Shown one piece after another: positions 34,516-64,000 of a stretch of 64,000 bases of DNA (position 1 is the stretch's first letter; each line of letters opens with the position of its first letter). The notes beneath the pieces were generated by a model. It ran no database searches. It was not told where the DNA came from and saw only the letters and a program-made list of their open reading frames with translations. The DNA is from Magnolia sinica (lineage: Eukaryota > Streptophyta > Magnoliopsida > Magnoliales > Magnoliaceae): contig NC_080577.1 of NCBI RefSeq assembly GCF_029962835.1, positions 26,456,501-26,520,500 on the forward strand, given 5' to 3'. The position numbers and the translations under genes are program-made.

Positions 34516-37500
34516 AAAAGAACTCAAACGATATGAGTGTCACATGTGCCACATGTGCAACATCCAGGATGTTGTTGGAGAAGAGAGGACATGAAGGTTC
34601 CTTAGCCCAAAAAGTCTGGCCTTCAACTAGTCAGATCACTGTCCACAAAAGTACCAAAAAAAAAATAAAAAATAAAAAATAAAAATTACCGACCAATTAA
34701 GATTCAACGTCCAATGAATGTGCTAGCTTGATTTTAGGCTAAAAAGCATTTAGTTAGGAGTCTGTCCAACGAGCACAGTAAATCTTGCAAGCATGTCTAG
34801 GAATCCCATGTGGGTAGAGACATTTCTCCCTAGTAATGATGTGTCCATCAGGATCGTGGTCTGGTGGGCCCTATCATGGATGGTCCATCTCCCAACAATA
34901 TTAGACAGTCGTATCATTTCATTTCACCTTCGTGCACTTGATATTAACGACAGTGATTAGATAGGTACATCCAATCTGTATGTGTATTTTGATTTATCTG
35001 TGGTCCACAGTAGGTAGATAGATGGACGGTTTGTCATGGTCCCAAATGATAAGTTAACCTGTCTCATGTTTTATTCGTGATAGCTTTACCATCATCTTCT
35101 TATATGGGCCCCACTTTATCATCTCCTGCCGCGGCATGGATTGCATGAACGACCTACGTAGGTTAAGCTTGTTCAATCAATGTGATTTTCAGGCCATCCT
35201 CTTTCCAATGGCATGGGTCCATAGGTGAGGCTAAGATTGCTCTGTGCTGTGAAAATTTTGATGGTTAAGATTGTTTGATCAACATGATTTTCGGGCCGTC
35301 GTCTTTCCAATGGTGCCCGCAATTTGAGAAGGTTTAGAATGAGCACACATCTATAGTTTTGTGCCTAATATAATGGATTTTTTGGCGATTTATTTTAGGG
35401 CATGGTCCCAAAAATAAAAAAAGAATCAAATTTCATGTGAACCACACCACAGGAAACAGTAGTCATTAAATGCCCACCATTAAAAACTTCCCAGTGTCCA
35501 CCATAATGTTTGTGGACCATCCAACTTGTTGATAAAGTCATATAAACTTCAAGAAAAGGAAAAATAAAACATATATCAGCTTGATCCAAAACTTTTGTGG
35601 CCTATAAACAGTTTTTAATGGTCCATCTGAAATTTGTATCTAGGACCATGCTATAAGTCCATGGTCCCACCCACATCGCCAGCTTCTTTCACGTCCAACG
35701 ACATGTGACCTCTTCATAAATGGTTTCTTACCGTAGCGACTCATATCTATTGATCCAATGGACATGATTTTACAATGCTAAAATGAGGAGCAAGTTCAAT
35801 GGTCCATTCCACATTTCCTCCAGACAATATGATATATGATCTAGATTTTGCTCTAAATGGGTCCAACATAATTCCTCCAGATTTACAGTCCACAGTCAAG
35901 ATCTCTGGTTTGAATGGTCCTTGCTTGTTGATTTCAAAATAAGCCGGACCTAGATCTACTTATATAGCAGCCATAATTTTATGGCGCAAAAAGCAAAGGA
36001 CTGTCTGCCTTCTCGTTCACGGCCGATTATGTGAAAAAATAAAAATAAATTATAAATTATAAAATATGAGAAATATAATAATATGTCAAAAAATTAAAAA
36101 GAAATCATAAAAAATTGTCGAAATATAACTTTATTGTTGATAAGGTGCACAAAAATGATGTAAAGTGGGCAGCAAATACATTCTTATCATGGTTGGACCA
36201 AAAGAGGCCCAAATGAACTGGAAGTAATTTTTCAGATTCCGCTCCAGTCTTACATAGGACATGATGTAATTGGGTCCGGACACATCTCATTTGAAGGAAT
36301 TTATTTCAAACCAGGAGATATTGTTATTTGAAGTGTAAACCATAAATCAGTTGTAACTTTTAATTTGAACATCGTTATAAAATGCACAACTTATTAATCT
36401 TTACTTAACGATGCTTTCAAGGCCAATCGGCTAACTACATTAACTGAATTCATCCATTTCACCAAAAAACATATTGCTTTGGTTCAATACTGTAATTTTA
36501 TAATTTATTTTTTTTAAAAGTGCAATTTTAGAAAAAAAAAAATATTACTATTTTTAAAATTTTCTATTTTCCTATTATCTTCTTGTTCTTGCAATTTTGA
36601 GATTATCGTATTTTTATAAATTGTTAACATAATGTTAGAAATGCTTTGATAAAGTTTATCTTTATGTTTATATTTTTGACAAATTAAGTTTTTGTAATCC
36701 AAAATTTTTGGGATATCTTTCAATATAATTTCAAATTGTTTCTTTTGTGTTGTGGATTCAAGAACTAATATAATTTTAAGATTTTCCTTTTGTCTTGGAT
36801 TCAAGAACTATTTTATATACTCAAGATTTTACCTATTTGAAAATGATAACGATCTTCTGCTTATTATTTCACACCATTCTTATATTAAAAAGTAAAAAAT
36901 AAATAATAAATAATGAAAATGAGAAATACAATAATATATCAATATTGACATTATAGTATGTTCTCTATTTAAATATCGAGAACACACTCTAATGTCAGAG
37001 TTCATATATAAATATATTTCTCATCATAATACATTTATTCTCCTTAACTATTTATATAACAAAAAATTTCATGAACTCGGGCGATATGGGAGTCCAACTT
37101 AGGCTCCAACAGACTTCCAAAGATTTAAAAGAAAGCTTCAACTGTACAAGTCTACGATTGTGGTAATGCACACTGCATACAGTTAATGTGGCTGACAGGT
37201 GCAATATCCAAGCCTTTCCATAAGTTAGTTTGGACATTGTCTATCTTCTATCCTAAAAACAAATCCAGTCCCTTCACTATGCAGGCGACAATATCTGAAA
37301 CATTTAGACGGTTAAAAAACTTCATCCATGTCATAAATTCATTTTGTAAAGTGGGGCCCATCTTACGATTGTACCGGCCTAATTCTTGCATGAAAGTGCC
37401 TAAAAATAAGTAGGCCCTCTAGTGAATGGATGAGATTGAATATGATGTGCCAGGTTGGTATAGGTGGTGGCATGTGCATTAATGTTATTACATTCGATGC

Positions 37501-38625
37501 GATATATGGAGTGGACCAGCTCCCGGCCTGCCTGCTGAACGCCCTGAATCTCTTACGTGTGCCACATGCTCCGGAGTGTGGACACGTGCACTATGGCATG
37601 TATGTGACGAAATATGCAACCTTCCTCTCCCAATTACTAGGGAGGATGATGTATCAATAGGGACCGTCCATCTACTTGGCCCTATCATGGATGGCCCATG
37701 GTCCAAAAATAATAGAACAATGGTTGCAATCACTTCACTTTGCCGCACTTAATATTGACCGTTAGCAACTTTTGTTATCTACCGTACAAAAGGCCCACTT
37801 TAGATGGTTCTTAAAATGAACATTACATTGATTCAATGTCTTAGTTGATCTGTCGGTGGACATTTAATGGACGGTAGAGACGGTCCTTATTCAGCAAGCA
37901 AAATGCCCATTGATCTTCAATTGAGTTTAGGAAGAGGAGCTATGTGGAGTGGGAGAACTGATCACCTACAGGTGCCTGCACCACTAATAGTGGTACATGG
38001 CTTTTCTCCAGAAAATGGATGCATTAGAAAAAAGAAAAGTTATAATCAAACGCTAGTGCGCCTAGTTGCAGTGGAGCATTTAATCCAATCCATTGATCTA
38101 GACTCTTCACTAGGTTCAACTCATATTTGATGGGCTACACGAAAACATCACCCTAAGCTGACAAATATTTTGATCAATAGCCATAATTATGGACAGTCAA
38201 GATCATTTATGCAAAAATAGGTCTAAGCAACAATTTGATCCACGGATCATCATGGATTGATTATGATTCTAAAGAATCATTTCTGTTGGGCAATCAAAAC
38301 CATCCAATCCATGGCTGGAAAAAATGATGGCTATGGAAATTAAGGTCAAATCAAGGATGGATTGGATCATCCAAACTGTGTAATTTTTTGTGGTAGCCGA
38401 TGAAATGTGTTCTGAATTTAATGGACGGTCCAGATAGATTGATTTGACAACCCAGGTGATCGAAGCACTTATGCGCACACTAGAGCATTTCTCATTTTGT
38501 TTTTACTTTTCCCTATTTCTTTTACACACTCATGCACACACACCACATGGGCACTTGAACCCATGTTCTAGTGATGAAACTTAGTGTGTCGATCCTTGAG
38601 TCTTGGGTTGGAACCATTTCTCACC
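34516..38625. other. Gene-free interval
   Basis: No supported gene. 34860-35040 and 37650-37870 are related to each other (shared GGGCCCTATCATGGATGG and a GCACTTAATATTGAC-like block). 35370-35650 is a copy of the GTGGGCCCAC palindromic family with the signature CATCCAACTTGTTGATAAAG. 38130-38440 resembles 6030-6280. At 36514-36804 (minus) there is a 96-codon AT-rich open frame with lysine/isoleucine-rich composition and no recognised domain. I do not call it a gene. Confidence 0.45.
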
Positions 38626-38897
38626 TAGGGCTTGTTTGGCATCTTTACTCTAATTTAATAAGAGTTTTTTTTTTTTTTTTTTTAAATAAAATAAGAGCTC
38701 TTCTAATAAGTTCTTTTTATTTTAGTTCTTGTTTTAAATAAGTTTGTTTGGTAAAATTGAGTTTTCAAAAATAAAAATAAAAATCTTTTATATAAAATAA
38801 AGACGTTTGATAAAATATTTAAATAAAAGATTTTTTAGAGATAGTTGATGTCATTTTTAAAGATTACAGCTCCATTACATAAATGTTCACTACCCAC

Positions 38898-39765
38898 CAC
38901 ATGGAATCCATATTTGATGTATCCATCGTGTGGGCCTCACCTTCAAAGTGGGTTGTCCATCGTGTGAGACCCACTTTTGATATCCATCATCCATCGTGTA
39001 GGGCACACCTTTTATGCGGATCATCCTTCATGTTGGGTCACTTTGGATATGGGTTGTCCATCATGCAAGACCTTAGATGTGGACCGCCTATTAGGTGGGG
39101 CTAACTTGATGTGGATTGTCCATCATGAAGGGCCACTCTTTGATGTGGGCCATCCATCATGTGTAGCCCACTTCGTCCATTATGTGGGCCATCTTAATGT
39201 GGACCGTTGATTATGAGAGGCCCACTTTAATACAAATCGTTCATCATGTTGGCCCACATTTGATGTCCACCATCCATCAAGTGGGCCCACTTAATGTGGA
39301 CGGTCCATCATGTTGGGCCATACCTTGATGTGGGTCATCCATTATGTGGAGCCCACCTTTGATGTGAATAGTGCATTATGTGGGTCCACCTCGATGTGGA
39401 CCATTCATCATGTGGGAGACAAATATGGGTCATCCATCATGCAGGCCCACGTTTGATGTTCACCATCCATCGTGTGGGTCCCACCTTTGCTATGGTCTGT
39501 TCATCATGTAAGGCCACATTTTGATGTGAGCCATCCATCATGTGGGGACCAACCTTCAATATGGGTCATTCATCATATGGTCCCACTTTCAATGTCCGCC
39601 ATCCATCATGTAGTTCCACACTTTGATGTAGGGCATCCATCATATGGGGCCTATCTTTGATGTGTCCATGTATTATGTGAGCTCCCCCTTGATGTGGACC
39701 ATTCATCATGTAGAGCCCCATCTTCAATCTGGGTTGCTCATCATGTGGGTCTACCCTTGAGAGAT
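38898..39765. repeat. Minisatellite of CCATCATGTGGGCCCAC-type units
   Basis: More than 20 degenerate units of about 30-38 bp, each of the form TGGNCCATCCATCATGTGGG followed by CCCACNTTTGATG. Unit divergence is high. The open frames across it are repeat translation. Confidence 0.8.
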
Positions 39766-40611
39766 GGTAAAGAGAAGAGAGGAGGTTAAGATGTGAATTA
39801 CCTAAAAAGTTTAAAGAACAAACTGTTGGAAAAGTAAGTGTTTCTTGTACACAATAGAGGATAGAAAAAAAAAAGATAACGAGACGATCAGATCTATCGG
39901 GTTCAAGGCTTGACTTAAATAGTCAATTTCTCAATAAAGATTTGCTGCCATTTTTCTGGAAGTTCCAGCAAGTGCAAATGAAGAAAATTTGCAAATTGTC
40001 TCCATCATACAATGAACTCTCAATCCAAATTTCAACACGAAAATTTATACATTTAAGTATTGAACAGATCTCTAGTTTTGACACCAATATGCCTTTAAGG
40101 CGTTCAGAAAAAACTTAGCAAGAAGTCAAATCGAGAGTAATTGTACAAGAGATGATATAATCTTAAGAATTAAGAGTGTTCTCTTTTGGATTATAATATT
40201 CAGGATTTATATCAATTGAAAGGTTATGGATTTCCTCCTGAAGAGATGCTAATGTGTCTCTTGAAGAAATCCATACTCATTCACAGCAAACAATATCCCT
40301 TCATGAAAGGACATGACTCTTTGTCCTATGACAGTTATTTTTGTACCCATTCAAACAAAAACAATTATCCAACAGTATCCACATAAGCGACACGTAGCAT
40401 AGGTGTCATATGTACAATCATGTTACAATTACTCTCAATCAACAAAAAGTAATCATCAGGGTAAACCCTAATTCAATTCTAGTTGTACCATAGCCCAAAA
40501 AGTTTGAACCATGTGCCAAAAAGACTAAGGCTCTCTTTGCTCCATGCGTTGATGCGCGCGTACAAAGTGCTAAGTGCGCCCAAGCATCCCTACCGCCCGC
40601 GCGGACAATGC

Positions 40612-40672
40612 TCCTCGAGGAGATTTGAACCCTGGTTGCGTAAGCAAAAACCCCTTCTCTTACCAACTAGTT
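40612..40672 (-). mobile_element. tRNA-like SINE head, minus orientation
   Basis: On the minus strand, CTAGTTGGTAAGAGAAGGGG resembles box A and GGGTTCAAATCTCC resembles box B. A GC-rich SINE-like body continues toward 40530. The head does not fold as a complete tRNA, so it is not called a tRNA gene. Confidence 0.45.
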
Positions 40673-41037
40673 ATACACATTATTTATAAAAAGTTTAAAT
40701 AATTAATATATTTATTTACTTTCTAAAAATAAAAATAACTTTTATTTTTGAAATTTATTTTTTTTCTTAAAAACACAACATAAACTTGTTCAAAAATTAA
40801 CTAAAAATATTTATTCGCTTAAGTCAAATTAACTCTAAAAGAAAACACAACCTCCCCATCATTTATTTTTAAGAGCTTTTTAACTAGTTTCTAAAAGATT
40901 AAACTCCAATATTATATCTTTACCAAACAATTTATTTTGAAAATAAGAGCTTAAAATAAAAAAAATAAAAAATAAAATAAAATAAACAAGAATAAGCAAA
41001 TAAGATCTTATTAGTAGAGATATCAAACAGCTCTTTA

Positions 41038-42525
41038 GTTGGCATATGCCACATATCAACCATCGATTTACACAAGAGTATCAAATAACTTTGTCGGAAA
41101 TTTTGTACCATGATAAAAGTCAAAATGAGAAATAAATGGCTAGAAAATATATTATGCTATATAGATCATATGATTCTAACCATTCGATTGGTAGCTCAAG
41201 AATGGAGAGTGCGGAACTTTCATATTAGAAAGTTCAGATCAAGAATTTGGACAGTCTACCATGTGGATACGCCTTTGATCTTCCATCTCTCTCGAAAAGT
41301 CGGTTATCTCCTATACATGGATAAGAAAATGGACAGTTCGAATGATTATTCTAGAATAGTTGATATCTCCATCATGCGAGGTTCATCTTTTGATTGCTTC
41401 AGCCTCTCTCAGAATGACTTGGCTCGGTTGATCCTAACCATCTAATAATGGCTTCAAAAATGGATGGTCCAAACTAAGTACCATATAAAAGATCTGATCA
41501 TCAATTTGACCTGTCCATCACGTGGGCCCCAGCTTCCATTGCAGATGCGATTTTTTCAGTTACGCTCCATCCAACGATTAGACCTCTGGCAACATGCGGT
41601 CCTGGGGTTGGTTTAGCATAGATTTTGATCTGCCGGGATTGGCCTGCTCAAATTTTTGATTTTGCTCGGCCTGGGCCCAGCCACTTTCCAGCAATCAGGT
41701 CAGTGAGTTGGATGGTCTGGATTGCTGAATAACCGTGCCAATGGGGAACTACTAACATAGGAATCTGGCCCTAACTGCGAGGAGCTCAATGATAATCAAA
41801 ATAACAAGATCTTTTCATGTTTCTAATATTTATCCATTTTCAGATAACAGTAAAAATAAAATAAAAAAGTGTATGACTTGTCATACCAGCTTGTTAAAAG
41901 ATTTGGGGTCCAGAAATTGAAGCAGTTATAGACAGATAATATCTGCTTTTCTACCGAAAAACAGCCATATGTTTCATAAGCAGCGCTTCTATTTTATTTT
42001 TAATTTTTTAAGAGAAAAACATGTAAATACTGCCATTGTTAACAGATCTTATTTTGACCACCTATTTTATTTTATTTTTTATTTTTTATATTGCATAACA
42101 CAATGCATAGTAGCAGTTTCTGTTATAAGAGCCATTGTAAAGGTGCAATGACATTTTTTAAAACCATGATGGTGATATAAAGCCAAGTCCTATATGAATT
42201 CCAACCCATGAAATACAGAAGAATTTCATTACTAAATTCTTTGTTCTTTTTTCTTATGAATAACATCATTACAATACTCTCACTTCATCAGCAAATTATT
42301 TCTTTTATATTTCTAATGAATATTATCATTACAATTCTTTTATTTCATCAGCTAATTAATAGATGAGCAACCAAACATATAATAAAGCCAAACTTATCAC
42401 AAAAGAAAATAACAAGATGTTTGGCTATGAGAACTTGGGAGGAACTCGGCATTTCTCAAAGGGAGGTATTTCTATAGAACAGAAGAAAGTTTTCATTCAA
42501 GCTATCATTTCACTTTCTATCTTGC
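41038..42525. other. Gene-free interval downstream of glutathione reductase
   Basis: 41110-41560 is diverged dispersed-repeat text related to 21050-21300. The remainder is AT-rich. The part nearest 42525 should contain the 3' UTR and poly(A) site of the glutathione reductase gene (minus strand); no signal stands out. Confidence 0.4.
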
Positions 42526-60012
<17,487 letters not shown>

Positions 60013-60181
60013 CTGCAACAAGGAAGAAGGGATTACAACCTACAGCAACACCATAAGCAAGAGTAATTCACTCGACACACACTGCTAAAGCAGCCAAGTA
60101 ATGCTTTGAGATAGCACTCTGTTTAGAGAGAGATGAAAGAACAAATTCAGACTCATATACCAGGATTTAACTAACTATGAG

Positions 60182-60848
60182 TAATAAAATAGCACAACCC
60201 GTTTCATCCAATATCCCAAATATCAAGTACCTGGGACACGGTTCATAATAGTTAGCCACAATAGGTCTCAACACTTGTTGATTGCAGTACCAAGGCATAA
60301 AATTGTAACGTCATTACTACCTATGTTACTAACACTAACATTTATGGAGTGGTGCCTGACATAAATTGGTTATAGATATGGTTGAAAACGTACTTTATAT
60401 ATAAGGAGTGAATAATTTGAACTTCCTCATTTTTAGCATCCTTTATTTACTATATCTATATATTTAGTTCGAACTTCCTCATTTAAAGTATCCTTTGTCT
60501 ATTTTATATATTAATTAACGTTCAAATCTATATAGAAATATAATAGTAAAATGGCACAACCCGTTTCATCCGGTATCCCAAATATCAAGTACCTGGGACA
60601 CGGTTCATAATAGTTAGCCACAATAAGTCTCAACACTTGTTAAGTGCAGTACCAAGGCAGAAAATTGCAACGTCGTTACTACCTATATTACTAACACTAA
60701 CATTTATGGAGTGGTGCCTGACATAAATTGGTTATAGATATGGTTGAAAACATACTTTATATATAAGGAGTGAATAATTTGAACTTCCTCATTTTTAGCA
60801 TCCTTTATTTACTATATCTATATATATTTAGTTTGAACTTCCTGATTT
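60182..60848. repeat. Tandem duplication, period about 362 bp
   Basis: 60182-60483 and 60541-60848 are nearly identical (shared CACAACCCGTTTCATCC, CCTGGGACACGGTTCATAAT, GGAGTGGTGCCTGACATAAA), with scattered substitutions. Located in the intron upstream of the exon at 59925-60012. The second copy ends at the LINE boundary. Confidence 0.9.
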
Positions 60849-61133
60849 TAACCCATTCTACCAAACAGGAGTTATCTTTCCCTCGATAGATGTATTCCAA
60901 AAAAAAAAAACCAAATTTAGATTTGTTTACCTTTAGGCCAAAAACTACTTCAAACCAGCAGATAATCATACCCAGAAAATCCACCATGGAATCACTTGCT
61001 TCGTAAAACAACAGAGTATTGTCAGCAAACTGTAGATGATTAATGCACTGAGGATGATTCTCCACTGAGAACCTGCGAAACAAACCTACCACCTGGCCCC
61101 TACAAAGTATTTTAGGCCTCAGAAACTAGTTAA

Positions 61134-62456
61134 TGATGACATCACATCATGTACACTTTTGCGTACGTATTAGAGGAGGCGGGCTGCACCGATTTCTTTG
61201 TGGCTAGGCAAGTATCCATGTTCATGTTGAAGACCCCATGTGCATGTGCGAGCATCTAGAAGACACCACATTGGGAAGATGCACATGCGTTGCTTTAGGG
61301 AGTGATTTGGATCGTTGGATTTGAGGGACACGATGATAGGGCTGTTGGATCGCATGGATTACATGATTGGGCCATTGATCATGAACCATTCTTGTCATCA
61401 TGGGACATAATTACGCTTTAGAATTTATTTTATGATTGATTTATGCTTTGGACAGCTTATGAGTGATTTTATTTTATTTTTCATTACATTATGGTTATTT
61501 TGGTCAAAGTCATTAAAATAGGGTTTAATTTGTGATTTTGGAAAAGTCTTGAGACTATATAAAGGGGGGGGGGGGGGGGGTGTGGGTTGTCTCCCTAATC
61601 TTCATGTGATGTGAGGATATCTTCTATGTGACTCGGAAGGAAGATTAGTGCGAGGCTTAGCTTCATCAATGGAAGAGCGAGGCTTCCTTCTATCTCCACA
61701 TTCACATCTCTTCATCAACAATCGAGTTATTTCTTCAAGTTTCTTCTTTTCTTCTTCACCCTTTCTCCAAAATCCATCAACAACCTTCCGATTTTCCTCC
61801 TTTATACCTTTCTCGACAAGCCAAACCATAAAAATCCAAAAACCCAACCCTACCTAGCGCACATGTGTGACCGTATGGCCACACGTGTGAACCCATAGGG
61901 CTGGCCGTACGGTCCCACCCTTGTCCTTTTGGCCTTCCATTACCCATACAACAAAACCCTATCTTCTCTTGTTCAAACCCTAAACCTAAAAATCACAAAT
62001 CTTCCAATTTTCTCAAATTACCAAACCCTAGATCTTCAAAACCTTCAATTAAACCCAAATCCCTAAATTCCCTACAGTTGAAACCCTAATTCCCTTCTCC
62101 TAATACCTAACCCCTTTAACAACCCTTTACCCAATTTACCCAATTAACCCGAATTCCAAGTTTTCCCCAATTTCCCTAATCCCTAATGTCACCCTAAGTA
62201 GTATTAGACCTTCTTCTTTAAAATAGGCTTAACCCTGTGCTAATTGGATGTTTATATATCCATCAAATCCTAGTTTTTCATATTTAATGGTCTTGTAGGA
62301 TGATGCTTGGCAACCTAGGCTTAAACTATGCATGATCTCCTTCTAGAATCTTGATATTTGTGGTGATGGTATCAAGCTTTGTGATTTTCATGAATTAATT
62401 TAATTTTGCTTATTGATCTCTCACATTATTTGAGTTCATGCATTGGTCCTATATCA
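61134..62456 (+). repeat. Solo LTR of the gypsy family at 45411-48811, inside the LINE
   Basis: Starts TGATGACATC and ends CCTATATCA. It shares ordered blocks with the LTRs at 45411 and 47860 (AAGACCCCATGTGCATGTGC, GGGCCATTGATCATGAACC-like text, TAATTGGATGT). Promoter-like ACTATATAAA lies at about 61554-61563, directly followed by 17 G (61564-61580). No internal domain or second LTR follows, hence a solo LTR. The LINE reading resumes on the other side. No clear target duplication is seen. Confidence 0.75.
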
Positions 62457-63900
62457 CAAGGATAAAGAAAAATGGAGACAAAGGATCACCCTAGAAAAGG
62501 CCCTGAGAAGACTTAAAAGAAGCCAAAGGGAGAACTGTTAATGAGCACAAAGAATCTGGCTGAAGAAATACATGAATTGATCCAGATCCTCCATTTGGCT
62601 CCAAAGCCCATAAGAGATAACATATAATCCAGGAAAGTCTAATCGACATGGATGTAGGCCTTCTCAAAGTCAAGTTTACGAAGGACGCCCAACCTTCCCA
62701 CTCTATTGACACGAATCAAGACATTCATGTGCAATCAACACACTATCCAGAATTTTGTCTCCTAAGAATAAAGGCACTTTGATAAGGTGAGACAACCTTC
62801 GAAAGCACTTGTCTCAACCTTTGACAAAGCACTTTAGCAATGATCTTGTATAGGCCCCCAATCAAACTAATCGGGCAGAAATCTTTCAAGTTTTCTACTC
62901 CCTCCAACTTCGGAATAAGGGTGATGAAAGAAGATCACATCTCATAGGGAAGACAACCCAACTAAAAGAACTCTCTGACAAAGCCTGAGAGATCCGACTT
63001 AACCAAATCCCAAAAAGATTGGAAAAAGGCCAAGGGAAACCCATTGGGCCTCAACAACTTGTCCCTCCCCAAATCGGAGATTGTTGCCTTGATCTCATCG
63101 AGAAGGAGCAATTTCTCAAGAGAATTTGCATCCTCCTGAGATGTTATCGAAATGAAGGCCATCTAACATGGGACACTCTACTCCCTCAGTTTAAAGAGGG
63201 AGGGAATAGAAGTTAGCAATAGAATTACAAATCTGACTTTTATCAGAAACTCTAACTCTGTCCACCATGAGAGAGGAAATAAAGTTGGATCGATCCCTTG
63301 CGCTGGCTATACCATGGAAGAAATTTGTATTTTTTATCTACCTCTTTCAACCAAACAGCACAAAAGCATGATCTCCAACTTCCTTCCTCCTCCCTGAGGT
63401 GAGAACAATAGTCAGAAGATAACTTATTTCTCAGCAATCTATCTACATCAAAGAGAGGGTCTCTTTCTTCCTTAATGTCCAACACATGAATCTCATAAAG
63501 GAAGCCATCTCCTTCTCCCTTAGACCAAAAATCTCCCAAGGCCATGATATGAGCTTGGATTTCAACATCTGTAACTTTTTGAAAAAGTTTAAACCCTAAT
63601 GTACCCTCGACCTCAAAGGAGGATCACAAGTTAGAGACCATGGCATGAAAACCCTCCATTTCGCCAAGCGAACTCGAACTAAAGGGCTTAGGGCCGCGGT
63701 TGATATCATCTACTTCCAGGCTTTAACAAGATCGGGCAATGGTCTGAAACTGGCTTGGGGAGGCCAGATTGGCAAGTAAAAGGGAAGTTCCAAATTTAGT
63801 CCAGGGAGACTAAGAATCTTTCTAGAAGACTCATTGTCATGGATGACCGGTCACTCAGCTAAGTACATCTCACTACCGCCATAGGCAAATCCACAAGATC

Positions 63901-63998
63901 ATGCTTCCTAACCCACTTAGAAAAGGAGCGCATACTAGTGGTTAACATCATGCTTCCTAACCCACTTAGAAAAGGAGCACATACTAGTGGTTAACATC
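63901..63998. repeat. Two tandem copies of a 49-bp unit
   Basis: ATGCTTCCTAACCCACTTAG to GTGGTTAACATC occurs at 63901 and again at 63950 with one substitution (GCGC to GCAC). The array may continue past the window end. Confidence 0.9.
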
Positions 63999-64000
63999 AT

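Larger units (their letters stand above)
38626..41037. mobile_element. hAT-like non-autonomous element with TIRs
   Basis: The left end TAGGGCTTGTTTGGCATCTT and the reverse complement of the right end TAAAGAGCTGTTTGATATCT match imperfectly, then continue as TTACTCTAAT and CTACTAAT. Such GGGCTTGTTTGG ends are typical of plant hAT-type non-autonomous elements. The 2.4-kb interior is non-coding, AT-rich near both ends, and holds a GGGCC minisatellite and a tRNA-like SINE piece. No clear 8-bp target duplication is seen. Confidence 0.45.
60849..64000 (-). mobile_element. LINE (endonuclease end and RT), interrupted by a solo LTR
   Basis: Minus-strand blocks, 5' to 3': a SFEVEGTLGFKLFQKV linker (about 63560-63640), AVWLKEVDKKYKFLP (63252-63545), RDKLLRPNGFPLAFFQSFWD (62962-63162), then RT text around 62500-62700 and GDPLSPFFFILV near 62460-62490. 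After the LTR at 61134-62456, RT resumes with ILCRGQVVGLFRRFSVENH and HLQFADNTLLFYEA (60805-61092), where FADD is expected. Stops and frame shifts are present. The 5' end lies beyond the window. It probably lies in a GR1 intron. Confidence 0.87.

Noticed and set aside
36514-36804. Endogenous pararetrovirus remnant
   Set aside because: No recognisable RT, protease or movement-protein motif is present; the composition alone is not evidence.
60013-64000. Search for further glutathione reductase exons
   Set aside because: Only a duplication, a LINE and a solo LTR are seen. The next upstream exon should encode the region before GFDDEM, and nothing here matches it.

Overview
The window is nuclear DNA of a flowering plant: intron-containing genes with GT-AG junctions, Ty1/copia and Ty3/gypsy retrotransposons primed by initiator-methionine tRNA, LINEs, tRNA-derived SINEs and many AT and GA microsatellites. 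The very frequent dispersed GTGGGCCCAC-type repeats and large TE-filled introns resemble what I know of magnoliid genomes such as Lauraceae or Magnoliaceae. That placement is an inference, not shown by the sequence.

Only two host genes are supported, both on the minus strand. At 1311-5577 is a complete three-exon BOI/S-RNase-binding-protein type RING E3 ubiquitin ligase (291 aa). At 42526-60012 are the last nine exons of a cytosolic/peroxisomal-type glutathione reductase (GR1-like); its 5' exons lie beyond 64000. Every splice junction of both models keeps frame, so both look functional.

The rest is mobile and repetitive DNA. 1-10.4 kb: the E3 gene, two opposed SINEs in its intron 2, MITE-like inverted repeats. 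10.4-15.5 kb: a decayed copia element with both LTRs and a perfect 5-bp target duplication. 15.5-22.4 kb: gene-free, with AT microsatellites. 22.4-34.5 kb: a gypsy element split inside its reverse transcriptase by a 6.27-kb non-coding element (25331-31601) that is full of TGGGCC motifs and holds a 109-bp tandem repeat. 34.5-42.5 kb: gene-free, including a hAT-like non-autonomous element that carries a GGGCC minisatellite. 42.5-60 kb: the glutathione reductase gene, whose 13.6-kb intron contains two internally deleted gypsy elements, a very small LTR element (TRIM, 557 bp) and a LINE 3' end. 60-64 kb: a tandem duplication and a minus-strand LINE interrupted by a solo LTR, probably still within a glutathione reductase intron.

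The two genes are functionally unrelated: ubiquitin ligation in stress and hormone signalling versus NADPH-dependent regeneration of reduced glutathione. The main interest lies in the mobile elements: the large non-coding element, the TCP/site-II-like motif arrays, the minimal TRIM and the chimeric gypsy element with two protease segments.
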